A DNA stretch of 64,000 nt from Stenopsyche tienmushanensis (taxonomy: Eukaryota > Arthropoda > Insecta > Trichoptera > Stenopsychidae): the NCBI GenBank assembly GCA_008973525.1, contig WACJ01000189.1:310001-374000 (forward strand), written 5' to 3'. The notes beneath the pieces were generated by a model. That model saw only the letters and a program-made list of their open reading frames with translations, was not told the DNA's origin and did not search any database. This document shows positions 51,101-63,785 of this stretch, in pieces. The position numbers and the translations under genes were made by a program. Each line of letters begins with the position of its first letter. Position 1 is the stretch's first letter.

Positions 51101-52413
51101 TCAATTTGTTTTTAGGTTTATTTTATTTTTGCGGCAATAAATATGATATCATCAATGCAAATTTGTTTTGCTCTTTGACTATAGCAATTAACAACAGTGT
51201 AATAATAATGTATTAATACCATCGGCATAATCTGGCTTGAGCAGCCTCAAGAAGACGTCTCCTCGGTTGGCCCAGGAACGGTGTCTCACGTTATTGCATT
51301 CTCCTGTAGGACTCCTATACTTGCTCGGCGGACAAGGAGGTCCTGCAGCATCTTCGCTGTTGCAGGCGACAGATCTGTAATTAAAACACAGACAGCATGA
51401 CGATTTGGAATATTTGGATATTTCTAGGTCATGTACTTCATAGCTTACATCTGTGCATTATAAATCCCATTCATGGAAATAATTCTTGTTTCTTTTTGTG
51501 CATTGATTACTAATGGTTGTATTAAGCATATGTTATTTAGCTCGAATTGTTTTATAATCTAATAAGTCTAATGAGACGTGAAAGAAGGTTGGGAAAGTAA
51601 TCATTCATCATGAGTTGAACTCAAAGTGTCGCACGAAGCTTATTATTGGGTTTTTCTCTCATAATTTTAACCAACGAGAATGAATGAATATAAATGTACA
51701 GAGTGTGAGAAATGCAGACAAAATAATTACACCAAATTGTCTGAGAAGACAGATTTTATATGACATCATTAAAATATTGTAAGAATTTAGGCTTACAATT
51801 AATTATTTTTAGGGCCACGTATATAATATTCCCATTTATAATGAAATTTTAGATTTTTTTAAAATTTTCAAAGCATTTATAATTATTTATTTAAGCAAAA
51901 TAATATTTATAATTATAATTTTGAGAAAAAAATGTTTATCCGTTCGTTTTCGATTGTACGCATGGAGATGGTCATATTTTTTTTTGTTATGTTCAGTTTT
52001 CGCTGTTGACATGTTTGACGTTTCAATTATCTGCGACGACGATAAAAGAATCCGCGTGTATAAAAGCAACTATCCACCTTCATTAATTATATTAATGAAG
52101 TATTTTATAATATATTATATATTCCATGTTATTTTACATGTTGTGAGTGTACAAATTCAACAACTTCCACAGTTTAAAATCAATTTTATCGAACACAAGA
52201 TGTCACATGTCAAATGTCAAAATATTTAAACTTTAAACTTACTTGTCAGCAGTCGCATTGTCGATGGATATTTTTTCAATTTGCAATGCTGAAGCAAGAG
52301 ATCTTCTCAGATCAACAGGAGCAGCCGCCGATGCGAATTCATTTATTGAATACCCTTGAGAAGAATCTCCGTTTGCCAGTGCTATTATACATAGTAAGGC
52401 AATAGCTGATATC
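30177..52413 (-). CDS. DBLOX: Double haem peroxidase (DBLOX type), near complete
   Basis: Secreted protein with two tandem animal haem-peroxidase domains, orthologous in layout to insect DBLOX (Drosophila CG42331). Coding exons in order: 52413-52243, 51374-51220, 46517-46336, 37064-36944, 36719-36590, 35318-35123, 34996-34856, 34784-34522, 34436-34311, 34233-34081, 34007-33835, 33750-33615, 33530-33253, 33183-33010, 32932-32756, 32676-32473, 32387-32145, 32069-31885, 31804-31539, 31460-31311, 30881-30735, 30659-30503, 30425-30177. Phases all join, giving about 1392 residues. A signal peptide ([15 protein letters not shown]) opens it; no ATG precedes it in the exon, so the start is split (AT|G) or upstream. 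Domain 1 (about 60-500) reads WGDLLLQDL where the distal Asp-His should be. RRRKRQ lies at 652-657. Domain 2 (about 690-1260) keeps LDHDLT (H791), RASE (R931, E934) and FRIGHSL (H1035). A Cys-rich von Willebrand C-like tail ([13 protein letters not shown]) ends it. Confidence 0.92.
31018..31300 (+). repeat. Dispersed repeat, longer copy
   Basis: It opens with AATAGCTGGTATCCGGCGCG and shares its last 120 bases with 3340-3465 at high identity (both contain TATTATTTGAGAAAGTGCAA). It sits in a DBLOX intron. About 150 bases near the front are absent from the other copy. No coding capacity was seen. Confidence 0.6.
37853..38226. mobile_element. hAT-type MITE with 8-bp target duplication
   Basis: The ends are CAGAGCCGTAACTAGGG and, reverse-complemented, CAGGGCCGTAACAAGGG. 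CAATCAAC is duplicated exactly at 37845-37852 and 38227-38234. The 374-base body has no transposase frame. Parts of the body recur at 40031-40545 and 43600-43815. Confidence 0.9.
40031..40545. mobile_element. Larger relative of the hAT MITE, right end lost
   Basis: It begins CAGAGCCGTAACGAGGG and later shares GGTCCGCTTTTCG..CCGCTGATATGACGAATG with the 37853 copy. It has extra internal sequence and no matching right terminus. The block GCGATTGGATGCCATAC near its end is shared with the 43600 copy. Confidence 0.65.
41358..41897. mobile_element. Possible hAT-like element with degenerate inverted ends
   Basis: The left end CAGTGGTAGCCAAGCTGG..CTACCGCCCACTGG resembles the reverse complement of the right end (CAGAGGGGTAATCAACCTTTTT..CCCACCCGCCG). 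No clean 8-bp duplication was found, and no transposase is visible between. Confidence 0.35.
43030..43410 (-). mobile_element. mariner transposase remnant (irritans-like)
   Basis: Minus-strand translation gives [19 protein letters not shown], then [20 protein letters not shown] and [20 protein letters not shown]. These are the WVPH-L, first catalytic Asp (DET) and SRPKRPKTQ landmarks of mariner transposases. Several stops are present, and the later catalytic residues are missing. Confidence 0.8.
43600..43815. repeat. Third copy of the 37853/40031 repeat family
   Basis: It shares TAGTCTCTGAGAG, TGGCCACAAGGTCTG, AATCGGTCCGCTTTTCGGA and CGCAATCGGATGCCATAC with the copy at 40031-40545. No termini are recognisable. 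Confidence 0.55.
45175..45245 (-). mobile_element. Decayed tRNA-derived SINE copy
   Basis: The minus strand contains the same order of blocks as 11975-12055 (a TTTGTAATTC-like middle, a decayed B box, then CTACAGGAAATG). The B box is degraded to CTCGGATC, so it is not transcriptionally competent. Confidence 0.4.
45440..45845 (+). mobile_element. mariner transposase fragment, second lineage
   Basis: An open frame of about 120 codons reads [20 protein letters not shown], then [34 protein letters not shown] and [14 protein letters not shown]. This is the helix-turn-helix plus first catalytic Asp region of a mariner transposase. The frame ends before the remaining catalytic residues, so it is truncated. 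It lies on the strand opposite to DBLOX and belongs to a different lineage from the remnant at 43030-43410. Confidence 0.85.
50470..50850 (+). mobile_element. SINE copy split by a MITE
   Basis: AAGGTTCGGGCTTAAATCC and GATTGTGGAAAAAC match the SINE at 1954. After the nested MITE the sequence resumes with CTAACAAACTTG and a decayed version of the SINE body (GATCTAGGTTAAGC). Confidence 0.7.
50541..50743. mobile_element. Pogo/Tigger-like MITE with TA duplication, nested in a SINE
   Basis: The ends are CAGCAGACCCGTGGTAATCCG and, reverse-complemented, CAGCAGACCCGTCGTAATCCG, flanked by TA on both sides. The body of 203 bases has no coding frame. Single-ended copies occur at 56060-56137 and from 63711. 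Confidence 0.85.
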
Positions 52414-55400
52414 CTGCAAACAAATTAAACGAATCGTTATTAACAAATAAGTCATTCAAATTTAAATTAATTAGGAAAAAAACACTTGTGTATTTAAAAC
52501 TCAGTACATTGGCAAGGTCATATTATGATATTCAATTTTTCACAATGCAGATTGCGGAAATGTTATTAAAACACATTTTGGTGATTAATGAATATGCGTA
52601 AGATGTGGAAAATATTTTTTTGATCATCATATTTTTTCATTGTTGCAAAAAAAAAACAATAAATAAATAAAACTGAGCTATGAGTGAATGATGTTACACC
52701 TGTTACGTAGCAAATAAACAACTGTAAATAGATGTACTTAATTGGCATAACCCTGACTTTCGATTTTCAATGGAATTTTTTACCACCAGTAAGACTCGTT
52801 GAGGAAATGAATGAACAAGTTTATCTTCACGACTTGATGCAATCGTACATATCAGATGGCACAAAAAATTTACCCGACATCAACCGTAATAGTTTCCCTT
52901 CTGATACATTTTATACTGTCTTTTAAAGCCATATTTCTTTTAAAAATGAAAAAAAAAATTTTAGCCAACTATTCATCAACATATTAGATCAATATCCATT
53001 AACTAAATTTAACTTTCACACAATAACAATGTTAATATAATAATGTGTTCTCAAAAGTGTCTATAATGATATACGATTAACGCTCATTTGTATCTATAAG
53101 ACTCCTTTACATTTCACAACCGTATAATCGTTTTGTTAGTACATTCAATATTAAACGGCGGATTGTGCTTGAGAATGTCAAGATCGCAATACATCTAATT
53201 CAATGTTGTGGATTTGTATATTCAATTATGGCGTTTGTATTATATTAATTATGCAAGATTAAAAAATACCACCGCATCAATGGGAAGAATTTATGCAATC
53301 AATACGAAAACATTTCATTTAATTCGATTCGCACGATTTTCGAAGCGAAAATATTTTTTACGCATGGCAATATTAATGTACAAGCGAGCCGAATTCTGTT
53401 ATAGATAAATTTAAAAGTTCACCATTTCTCCCCGTGCCGATTTTTAAACGATCAAATGCTACCCGCTTAAAATCAATCATAAATAAATCGCAAAACGAAA
53501 AATATTTTTATTCACGCTATCTATGAAGACTCATCGGAATTTTAAACGTGTATTCGATGATCATAAAGCTTTCACATGTGCATATCATTAATATAATATA
53601 AACAAAACTCAACATGGTTTAAATTTATTTCCAATAAAATTCGAATTCTGTTCCATTATATTGCATTGATTTATTTGCATCGTGTAATAAACGTGTATTT
53701 TATTTTTCATATCACATTGCATTGTAATTTGACGCATGGTCGAAAATATCATTGTTAAGCCTTCTTGTAAAATTGGAAAATACGTCAAATGTCATTCCGA
53801 TATCGTTCATAACCTAAAAATAAATTTTGAATGCGTTGTTTCATATTTATGAAATTGTATTTAAATAATATTGGTCCTATTTAAAATTGGTTATTTCTTC
53901 GTGACTAAAAGCACGAAGCTTTCACATATATTTATGAGTAGCTCAAGCGCGTGTCTTTCATTTAAACATTCTTATGCAAGTACAAGCCATAAAAATTGTT
54001 GTCAATGTGTAAATAGTACGTGATGAGAAAAGTAACATCTATTTCATTCTTGGGCTTGATATTTTTAAGTTGGTCGTGAATAAATGTTGTACAAATGCAC
54101 AGAGCGATGGTTTTTTTTTGGGTTAGTCATAGTAAATTGTTTGTACGTATTTTTTGAGCTCGACAATTATTTTGTGGTCAAATTCAGTCATTAATCACAC
54201 GACAAGCATCTGAGAGTGGACGATGCGTTGATTTAATCCATCATCTGCACGTGGAACAAGAGATACATGATTAAATTTGATTGATTGAGCTTAAAAAATA
54301 TATTTTTCGTTTTCAAATTGCATTTTTTAAATTTCAACAGATTGACCTTCAAATTTGAGTGCGTGTCAAAATGTATGTAAACAATAATTGGTATCTAACT
54401 AAGAATTTTTTGTGGTACATAATCGAGTGGTTTTCCTTCACCTTAGACATCTAAATAGTCTCTTCACATTAATGATCTTGGACAAGTATTTTTTTTAAAG
54501 TTTTGTCAATATTTCATATTTAACGAGTCAATAATGTCACGTTTTGTTTATGTGAACGGAATGATATTTGGTTTTATTTTATTGATTATGATATAATGTT
54601 GATATAGATTATTAACACATTGTGTACGGGGAACTTTACACGAGTTTGCCCTGTGGCGTTGGCATATTTAATCATAATATCATCAGATAATTCATATTTA
54701 ATCATGAAGGTTTGACATGCAAATACAATTTATACATTCATAAAATACACTTGATTGCAGTAAGACGAATTATACCGGAAAAATCTAAAAATTAACATAG
54801 TTTTTAATCAATCTGTGTATTGGGAATATGCTAAATAGAAAAAAAAATACTTTCAATAAGCCAACATAGAATATATAAGCCAACCAATATGAAAAAAATA
54901 TTGCATAATAATATAGTTGACGTTAACCGAAAGAAGGCGTAATTCTTTAAAGACATGCTTCCCGTATGTAATGTGTACTGAATCATATATCATCTAGCTG
55001 GATTGAAAATTGTGTTTGATTTGTACGATATTTGATTACAATTGGTAAAAGCGTGGAGAGTTATATTGTCACTTTTGCATTCAAAATAAGCCTTGAAAAT
55101 GCATGACGAAGTAAATCAGCAAAAAACGCGCTTTTGATCTGTTATTTGATCAGAATTGAACAAGGTTGCATTAGGTGAATGTTAACAATTAATATTTATT
55201 CATGACTTTGCCTGAGGATCGTTTTATTGGACTGTGATCCTTTAATTGTCTTAATTCAGACTGTCAACTTGATTTTCGTTAATCGAATATTTATTTTATA
55301 AATCTGGTTTGATATGGAATATATCGAGACTCAATGATTAAATGAAGTAGGCTAACGAAGCACTCAAAGCGACATAGATTGTCAATTCGATCCATGTTTG

Positions 55401-55964
55401 TGTTTGCTGTCTCATTTATTTTTTTGTACTTGTAACGGGGTGACAGTTTGACTGTTGGATTTTAAAAAAATCCTTCACCTTATGTTCACATGTCAACATA
55501 TAACAGTTGATCGATTCAATTGGTAATGAGCTCTTACGAAACTTGCTTGCCATATGTTTGAATATATTTTAAATCCATTCTAAAATGTTATAAATATGTA
55601 AAACGGGTGTTTTAACACACTAACTGCGGAAAGCATAATAATATGTAGTACAGTACATATATGTTTTTCAAATTGTTATATTAAGCTTTCCCTACCGGTG
55701 ATGTATTTACTACACCTCGACTCTAATAATGGGAATATCGATATGAAATAGAATAGATACGGGGTTCAGAATTTTTGTATTCCTCTCTAATATGATTACG
55801 AATCACATCAAAGTATTATAGTATGTAAGTATTCATCTGCAGTGACGGAAATAAATAATTTGTCGGGAAATCGGGAATTTTGCGAGTTTTATTCCGTATC
55901 TCAGCAGAAAGGAATTTTATCAGTCACATTGATGGTGTTATACGAAAATGGGTGCTCACGCAGT

Positions 55965-56050
55965 CATTAACTCGAACTAGCATTTAAATATCTGATGACG
56001 ATACCTCCAACGAGTGTGGAGGCCGAGCGTGCATTTTCAGCAGCAAGTTG
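55965..56050 (+). mobile_element. hAT transposase C-terminal (dimerisation) fragment
   Basis: Plus-strand translation gives LELAFKYLMTIPPTSVEAER then AFSAASC, matching the end of hAT transposases (PPTSVESERAFSAAG). Only about 28 codons are left. Confidence 0.75.
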
Positions 56051-56059
56051 CCGTACGTA

Positions 56060-56137
56060 TGTACTATGTTTATATTGGCATGTCGGATTACACGGGTCTC
56101 CGGATTAGACCGGGGCCGGACTACCGCGGGTCTGCTG
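56060..56137. mobile_element. Right end of the pogo-like MITE family
   Basis: It ends CCGCGGGTCTGCTG followed by TA, with the internal GGCATGTCGGATTACACGGG block shared with the 50541 and 63711 copies. The left end is missing. Confidence 0.7.
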
Positions 56138-56589
56138 TATTCGGAAATATTTTTTCCAGTATAATATTATTTTTTATTTAAATTACATGATTTAATATGA
56201 AACATCGACATGTATTTATAAACTATAACGTATCCTGAAAGTTTTGTCCTAAAAAAATCCGAATTTAACTTAAAACAAACATCTGTTGATCATAAATAAT
56301 GAAGGAGAAGAGTACAAAAAAGGATGCAGATTATTGAATAATTGAATTTTGTATAGAATACGTATTTGTAAGTACATATCTCGAAGAAAATATTTAAATG
56401 TGTTTATTATTTAAAAAGTAATTGCATTTTATGTAAATATGCATTTTTTGTGCGCGCGATATTCCCCGCAGTTAATGTGTTTATATAGGATGTAATATTG
56501 CATGAATAATTACAATTTATTCCGAATTTCACGACTTAAATTATCTCATAAATATCTGAGTAAATTGGATGATATTAAGGGAAACAGAT

Positions 56590-56720
56590 TATAAAAGCTT
56601 AGATTCAAATCCAGATTGTGGAAGAATTTTTCACCGTACTAACAAATTTAAAGCTAGAAAGTATTAATACTTCCTCATTTCCCAAAGCAAGATTAGCCTG
56701 ATTTTCTGAATCTGATAATT
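56590..56720 (+). mobile_element. Partial SINE copy
   Basis: TTCAAATCCAGATTGTGGAA and TTTTTCACCGTACTAACAAA match the 1954 SINE closely. The following 80 bases are diverged (GCCTGATTTTCTGAATC). Confidence 0.7.
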
Positions 56721-57642
56721 ATAATAGATATGTACTGATAATATAATAACATTTGAAATCATTTTGCTGATGGCTTTAATTTATTTTTTGGGATTTTCTG
56801 CAATAAGATTTAGCGGTTATAATACGTTTTAGAAGTAGTATTTAGTGTTTAAATAATAATTTTTATATTTGGACAACTTCAATATCGATAAATATTGAAA
56901 AGCCAGGTTTCTAGGCGTGCATTTCAACAGTTATTAAATCTTTGAATATAAAAATTGTCATCCATGTTCGTGTGCCAATATATAGACAACATGGGTTAGT
57001 CGTTTCCTTTCATTGCTCGAGGGTTTAGCGATCGATCGATTGATAATGATTTATTCAGAATTTTGCCACAATTCATAGATCATATTATATAAAACCACAT
57101 TATTTGATGGCTGCATGTATAAAACATTTGCCTTATGGAGATCTTATTATGCTTAAAATTGTTTCCAATTTATACTGCTTTATTGCGACAAATCAAAAGT
57201 TAAACATAGGATACAACGCGGGTTTGTTGCAAACAATTTAATATTATGAAAGCTATCAGAAACATCGATAGAGCGTAGAATAAAATTAGCAAGTTGTGTA
57301 TGAAGTGTATAGCAAAAATTGTTCAGAGAAATTTTTAGCAATTGTATAAATTATAAAAATGATGTTCAAAATATCATCGGAGAGTATTTTAGCAATTTAT
57401 GGAGACATTTAAGGTGTTGATGTAGATGATGTTCAAACTTAACTTAAATCACATGACGAACCCTTAACCAATGAAGAACTACAGAGGTCAGAATCATTAA
57501 AAAAAGGTCCTTTCTATTAGAGGAAAAATATGAAGATTTCGAGTGAATAAGTGCAGTAAAGCGTTTTTATATCGGATTTTTTGACATTTATCGACAAATT
57601 GTATGTAATAAACGTAGACAGACCAAACAAATAATTATATTC

Positions 57643-57692
57643 CCCCGTTAATCGTGACCTTCTCCATAACACATTCATCGTGATTAACGGGG
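57643..57692. repeat. Short inverted repeat (hairpin)
   Basis: CCCCCGTTAATCGTGA is followed about 18 bases later by TCGTGATTAACGGGGG, giving a 16-bp stem with about two mismatches. It could be the fused ends of a miniature element or an RNA hairpin. No family is recognised. Confidence 0.6.
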
Positions 57693-59899
57693 GATCAACT
57701 GGAGATCATGTAATAATTCATTAAGTACACACTGACAATCATATTAATTGTTATATTTGCATGTTGGATGTATACTTATACACCGATTTTGACACGGTTT
57801 ATCCGACATCGAAATAGCAAGTCACCATGCTCGTTACAATGTATTAAGAGTCCCAACACCTCTCTGAACGATTGTAATACCAAAAGGTTAGCAAATCGCT
57901 TTCCGTTTAAGTCGACCTTGTAACATTGCGTTAAAAACCTCACGGATTGAACTAAAAACAGTCCAAATCGACTGTAACTGTAATTGAGTGCAGCTCGAAA
58001 TGTTACAAAACAATTCTGCAATGTAAATCCATGGTGGTCGCCTGTATATTCCGTCTGCGGGATGATTCTTCGGCGGCAGTTGCAACACGGATGTTCCAAA
58101 TGACAGTCAAACACAAAGAAGTAACAGCTTCATCATCATTTAAGCCCACATATTCGCCTGCATACCGACGAGTTTGCATTGGCGGTCATAACTATCGAGG
58201 TGAAAGTTTAAACCGAGCGTTGAATAAAAATGAAATCTGTCGTTCGTAGGAAAACTTCTATGATGTCTACGCCTATTTTTTGCCTGATAATTAATAGGCG
58301 TTCGTCTGCGTTTGGGCAAAGACGCGCAGAAGAATGTGCGAAATCTTTTCTGCGTGGGAAGATCGCTGACATTTGAATTTAGCAGGTGATCGAAGATATA
58401 TTTTTTTTTTAGAAAACGATTTTAAACTCATATTTATGAATGCAATCTCCATATCTTCATCGTTCTTTCACTGAAAGACACGGATCTCCAAATTTTTTGA
58501 GGGGTTTTTCTCTCAAACATCTTAAAACTGGTTCAAAATGTATGTTCAATAAGAATGTTTTCATATAAACTTCATCGTTAAAGCAATAAGATCGTACTTG
58601 AAGTACCTTATATAGAAAAATTAGGAGACTTAATGAAAATGGCATATCGTATTGGTTTAGTGGCTTAAATTCCGGACTATTCATTAGCAAAAATAACTAT
58701 TTTGTTTAGATTTACAGAATCCACTACATCAACTTTGGTTCAAAATTTCAGACACTATTGAAACACGTTTTTAGTTAATGAATGTGAATTTATGGTTCGA
58801 TATTAACTTAGATGATTATGTTAAGTTGGTTGAATGGATCCATAGAATATAATGAAAACTCCGCTTTACAATGGTATTATATAACCGATCAACACAAACT
58901 AATAGCATGCTCTAAAATAGACAAAACGTTTATAAACATTTCATATTTGCTTGATGTAGAAATTCCACAACAAGACTTGCATTCACTGCATTTTCAATAG
59001 CATAGGCTAATTCGAGAGCCAAGCAAGGTCAATCAAGAGTCAAGTTGACTTAAAAAACTAAGAGTGTAGTTCATGGAATTAGACACCAGTCAAATATTTG
59101 CATAAATAAACATTCAAGCCTTTAAAATTCACGATTTATCGCTATTAAAGTTGATTGAATGATTAATGCTATTCTTCTTGTTATGGCGCCAAATTGTTGC
59201 TAGAAGTAAGCGATCTTCATAAAAAGCTTTTTTTAGGGAAATATTGTATTCTAAATGGGTTTTCATATATGAATAAAATAAGATAAAAATATTTGATAAG
59301 GAATTTACAATAAAATGATTGTTGCAAATTAGTCATTCATAATCGGTTCTACTCGACTTTATATCAAGAATACAAGATCTAACCTAATGTCTCAATAGTT
59401 GATGATGATGGCGAATGATATAGCTCATTCTGAAGATACAAAAGATTGGTGATTCATGATAAGAATTATTCATAACTCGGATGATATTATTGTCGCGAAC
59501 ATTGTCGCCAATAAGATATATTGATAAAAAATATAAGAAAATCTCAGGTCGATTGTGTGGTTCCATTGTTGGCAAAAGACGACGCCCCCCCGATGAATTA
59601 ATTCAATATTATAAAGAGCTTACTCACCAGTCATTGCTCCTACATATTGTTAGTCATTTTTTTGTCATTTGATGATCGCTTACACCAAGTATGATTAGGA
59701 CAAGGATTCATAAATTATTTTGATGTCAAGATCAGATTTATCTGAATGGGTTGTAAAATAGATCTGGCGAGACCTAAAGCAGTTGATCTGTCCGATCTTC
59801 TATTATAATATATTCGATAAAATATACACTATCGACAACAAGTTTGGAAACGCTTAGTAATAAGCGAAAAAACATAATTTATCATGGTATCAAGAAATT

Positions 59900-60115
59900 T
59901 TGGGTGCCAAAAGTATTCATATTTCCGATCGATCGTCTCAAATCAGGTTTAGTTTGATTCCACGATATGAAAATTTAAATAATAAGAAAATCAATGAAGT
60001 TGGGCAGGGTCGTTTATGGATGACAGATTTGCATAATTTATTAAAACCCCAATGAAAAACGATTAGTATTGCGTCAATCGTTCATAAATCCTCTCCGATC
60101 TATAGATTCCGATCC
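59900..60115 (+). mobile_element. Diverged SINE body copy
   Basis: TTTCCGATCGATCGTCTCAAATCAGGTTTA and GGGCAGGGTCGTTTATG parallel the body of the 1954 SINE in the same order, lacking the tRNA-like head and the poly-A. Confidence 0.55.
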
Positions 60116-63100
60116 AAAAATAATAATAACTTATATTTGTATATGTTTGAATTGATCTTTGATTTGATTTAATATTCCGATTAATTTGATTTGATGAGCC
60201 ATATTTATTTCGAAATTCAAAATGACTACTTAAATTTGGTTAATGGATGTCAAGAGGCTTTTAATGCAATCCATTGGTAACTGTCATTGTCGATTTTTAA
60301 GGGGGTTAAGCCTTTAAGACACTCTCTGACTGCACAAATATAGAATATGTCGATAAATTATTTGAAGTATAGCAAAATTAATTGAGGTGTATTTTGTATA
60401 TGTGTGTATACGTAGCATAAAGCAATCATTAGACCAGTAGCTTGCATATTTTATTATATATTACACAAATGGAATAAAAACAATGTATTAGATCAACTTT
60501 TCCTAGAAGCTAAAAAATTTCACTTCTCCACGTGAAAGTCTCACGCATATATTTTTAAAATATGGCCATTTGGTAAATTAATCGATAAAGTCACACTGTT
60601 ATACTATGCTATTTCAATGGAGAACCAAAGAGCAATTCACATAGTCAGTTTCAGCAATGTTCGACCAGCTGGATTGGTATCAAGGCAATTAAAGTTGGAC
60701 TTCAACTATGACAACTGAACTATGACGCGATTGTCATCGTCTGGTTGAGAGCCAGGTATGCTGCTTCTGGCAATCTTCGATATTACACCCGGATGTCTGC
60801 AAGCCAGGAAAGGTCAACCAAACAACTAGCAGACGAACAAATTCCGGCATACGCGCTAATAGTACAAACCATACAAATCTACCAATTAGCAAAACAACGA
60901 ACTATCTACGTGCAATTACTTTATTACTGCTATTGTAGATTTTTTCACATAACTCTGTGGATTCATCTGTGTGGAAAAAACGACTTTGATGTAAAAACAG
61001 GTCGAACTAAATGTCATTAGACAAAAGTTGACTTTAATCTGCTCATCTGATTTTAAGATGCGATTATGTTGTTATTAAGTATTGAGCAACGACAATTATT
61101 TATTATTAAGAAGCTACTAATATTTATGTTTATTCATTCGATTATGCAACGAATATTCTTCTTTTTAAGGTGACATATCCTTTATAAGTCATAGGCAATC
61201 CCTATGTGAGATTTTTATGGTGATTTTAAAGATGTTCATGTGATCGATTTCCATTGTCCATATGTTGTTAAATTGATCTATGATTGAGTTTAAAAAATAT
61301 ATTAAAAAACATTAACGAAGGCGAACACAGTGAAAACTTATATAAAATAATAGATCGACACTCGAATGATAAATATGATTAAGTCGATCAAGGCTTTCAA
61401 GCTAGATCTATTGCCCCAATATTGAAAAAACATTTTAAGACCATAAGAAAAGTTGATTATTTCTAAACCTATTTTTCTTGAACCCGTCTACTTTTTGCGC
61501 GACGTTTTTTGGATCCAATAAATATCGTTGCTTATTATGAATATGTAATCGTACGTCTTTGAAATGTCAATTTCCGCATAAAAAATGGCTGCTTTGTTTT
61601 GTTCGGGAAAAAATGGTCGCATAATGAACAACTAGCGTGGTTAAGAGCACAAAGACTGTGCAAAAATCATCCGTCATTAAATAATTTGAACCAGTTAAAT
61701 TGAGCAGAGACGCTTTTTTCTTCGAACTATTGTATTTAAACAATGGACGTTTCTTTAAATACGAACAAATTCGATATTAAATGCGAGCGATTATTGAGCT
61801 AGAGATATTGATAATTTGCTTCGTTTGAAATCCAACCGGATGCCAATCCAAAGGGAATCGCGCTGATGTGGACCCCGTATTTTAGAAACAGGCAAAGGGG
61901 GATACTTTGCACCGCGCTCAAATAAAAATCGCCGCAATCAATTACATTTGAATTAAACGATCGTACATTTCGGTTTTGTTGTAAATTTCAAATTAGCAAG
62001 ACGCTTTTTGTTTTTACCTCCAGCATATTTATGGCGCATTATTTATTTTGCTGGTCGTTTTGGATTTTAAATAATTTGTCCGAGAGGCTGGGAAAAAAAT
62101 AATGACATTTAATTTGTGCGTTCCTGCGTCGCTTTCGTGGAACAACTATTTAATGTATTCAAATATATTTATAAAAAAAATTGAGACATTCAATGATCTC
62201 ATTTATTTACTATAATAAAATTGGTGTTGAATGTAGGAATCATAAATACAAATTAGTTTTTTTAATCCACTCCCTCCTGTTTATGCATACAGCGTAATTA
62301 ACGAAAATAATATTTAATCATATACTCGATATGTTTAGCTATCAAATATTTTTTCAGTTATAAATTACATTAAAGCGAAACGAATATCGACTACATTCAC
62401 ATTTAAAATATTGGAAATTACTGCCTTTTGAAGATAATTACAAATGATATTTTTTTGAAAAAACTACCAAAAACTATTTTTTAGATTAAAATATTTAATA
62501 ACTCTATCATTTCAATTTTGAACTATTATCCTTTAAATTTTGAGTTATTCCAGATGTCATTCCCATTAAATTTGCTCAATCTATTTATTTTTTTCTATAG
62601 CATATATTCAAAGCTTAAGGGACGCTTCTACCTTGTTGGGCCTAAAAGAGATCGGTTTTTCAACATTTTTTATGCGAATAGTATAAAATATAGAATGTTG
62701 ATATTTAGTATGTTAACTAAGCAATCTTTATTGAACATAAAAATATTTTTTAAAGTTTAACAAAGTATGGTAGTGGGAGTGGGGGGACCCACGTATGTCG
62801 GTGGGCGAATGATGACATTTTTCACCATGGAAGTCCTAAGTCCTGAACAGGTGATTTTTACCAAATAGATTAAACATATTTTTACTTTGTATAATATTGT
62901 GTATAGCTTAGACTATAATTAAAAAGAAATATATGAAAATAAACAAATAATGAGCAATCCAAGAAAAGTTTGTGTTTTTACCAACATTTTTCGTAGTTTT
63001 TTGTTCATTAAATAAACACTTTTGAATATTTTTGGATAATTGTAGTCTATGCGATGAAGACGTTTATTATACATATGCCTGCCAAATTTCATAAATAATT

Positions 63101-63180
63101 CTCATCTAGGGCGGGTAGGAGTACTTCCATGAGCTTGGAAAAAGTAGCTTCGAGAAAAACACGTTTAAAGATTCTCCTCT

Positions 63181-63202
63181 CCTCAGCTTCACGAAGCTGA
63201 GG
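63181..63202. repeat. Perfect 10-bp inverted repeat
   Basis: CCTCAGCTTC and GAAGCTGAGG are separated by AC, giving a perfect stem with a two-base loop. Its context is non-coding. Confidence 0.6.
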
Positions 63203-63710
63203 AAAAAGAAAGAAGATTTATCCATTATAATAATACCTTAATCTAAGAGATGAAGCCCTAGTGCCCTAACTCCCTCCGAGTGATTAATTTTTGAATTATT
63301 TTAAATATAATATTTGTATACGTATTCTTATTTTACAGCAAAATTAAAATAATGTTATTTCATCTTTTACCATAAGCATTCTCATAAATAATATTGGCGA
63401 ATTTACTCTCTTTCATTATTGATGATTTTTTAGTTACTATTATATAATTTATTATTTAATAAAGTATAATTTAATTATAATAATTCATTATATTATAATT
63501 CATTAAACGAAAGGACATTTATTTGATGCTTATTGGTTGGAAGGTTGGGATTTTCTGGTTAGAGTACATACAACATGTGAACAAAATGGAATCTGGGAGT
63601 CCCAGTCTGGGTACATAGCTAATATATAGAAAGAGATAAGCTAAACAAAATACATAATACTGACATAAGATTACAAGCCATTTGGGTTGATAATAATATT
63701 ATTTGAAGTA

Positions 63711-63785
63711 CAACAGACCCGCGATAATCCGGCATCAGTCTAATCCGGCACCCCCTGTAGTCCGACATCCCAATAAAAGTATTTT
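63711..63785. mobile_element. Left end of the pogo-like MITE family
   Basis: TA is followed by CAACAGACCCGCGATAATCCG and then GTAGTCCGACATCCCAATA, which match the terminus and subterminal block of the 50541 and 56060 copies. The other end was not found within the window. Confidence 0.7.

Larger units (their letters stand above)
46518..51219 (-). other. DBLOX intron 2 (4.7 kb)
   Basis: AT-rich intron with one SINE fragment interrupted by a MITE near 50470-50850. Short ORFs near 47924-48109, 48149-48364 and 48560-48772 have no recognised homology and no splice context. Nothing else is supported. Confidence 0.6.

Noticed and set aside
57776..58249. Overlapping ORFs on both strands as a new gene or DBLOX first exon
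   Set aside because: No signal peptide, domain or matching AT-donor was found. The region is only locally less AT-rich.
60745..61020. 91-codon plus-strand ORF (MSASQERSTKQLADEQ...)
   Set aside because: It has no recognised family and no gene context. It could be a chance ORF or a LINE trace.
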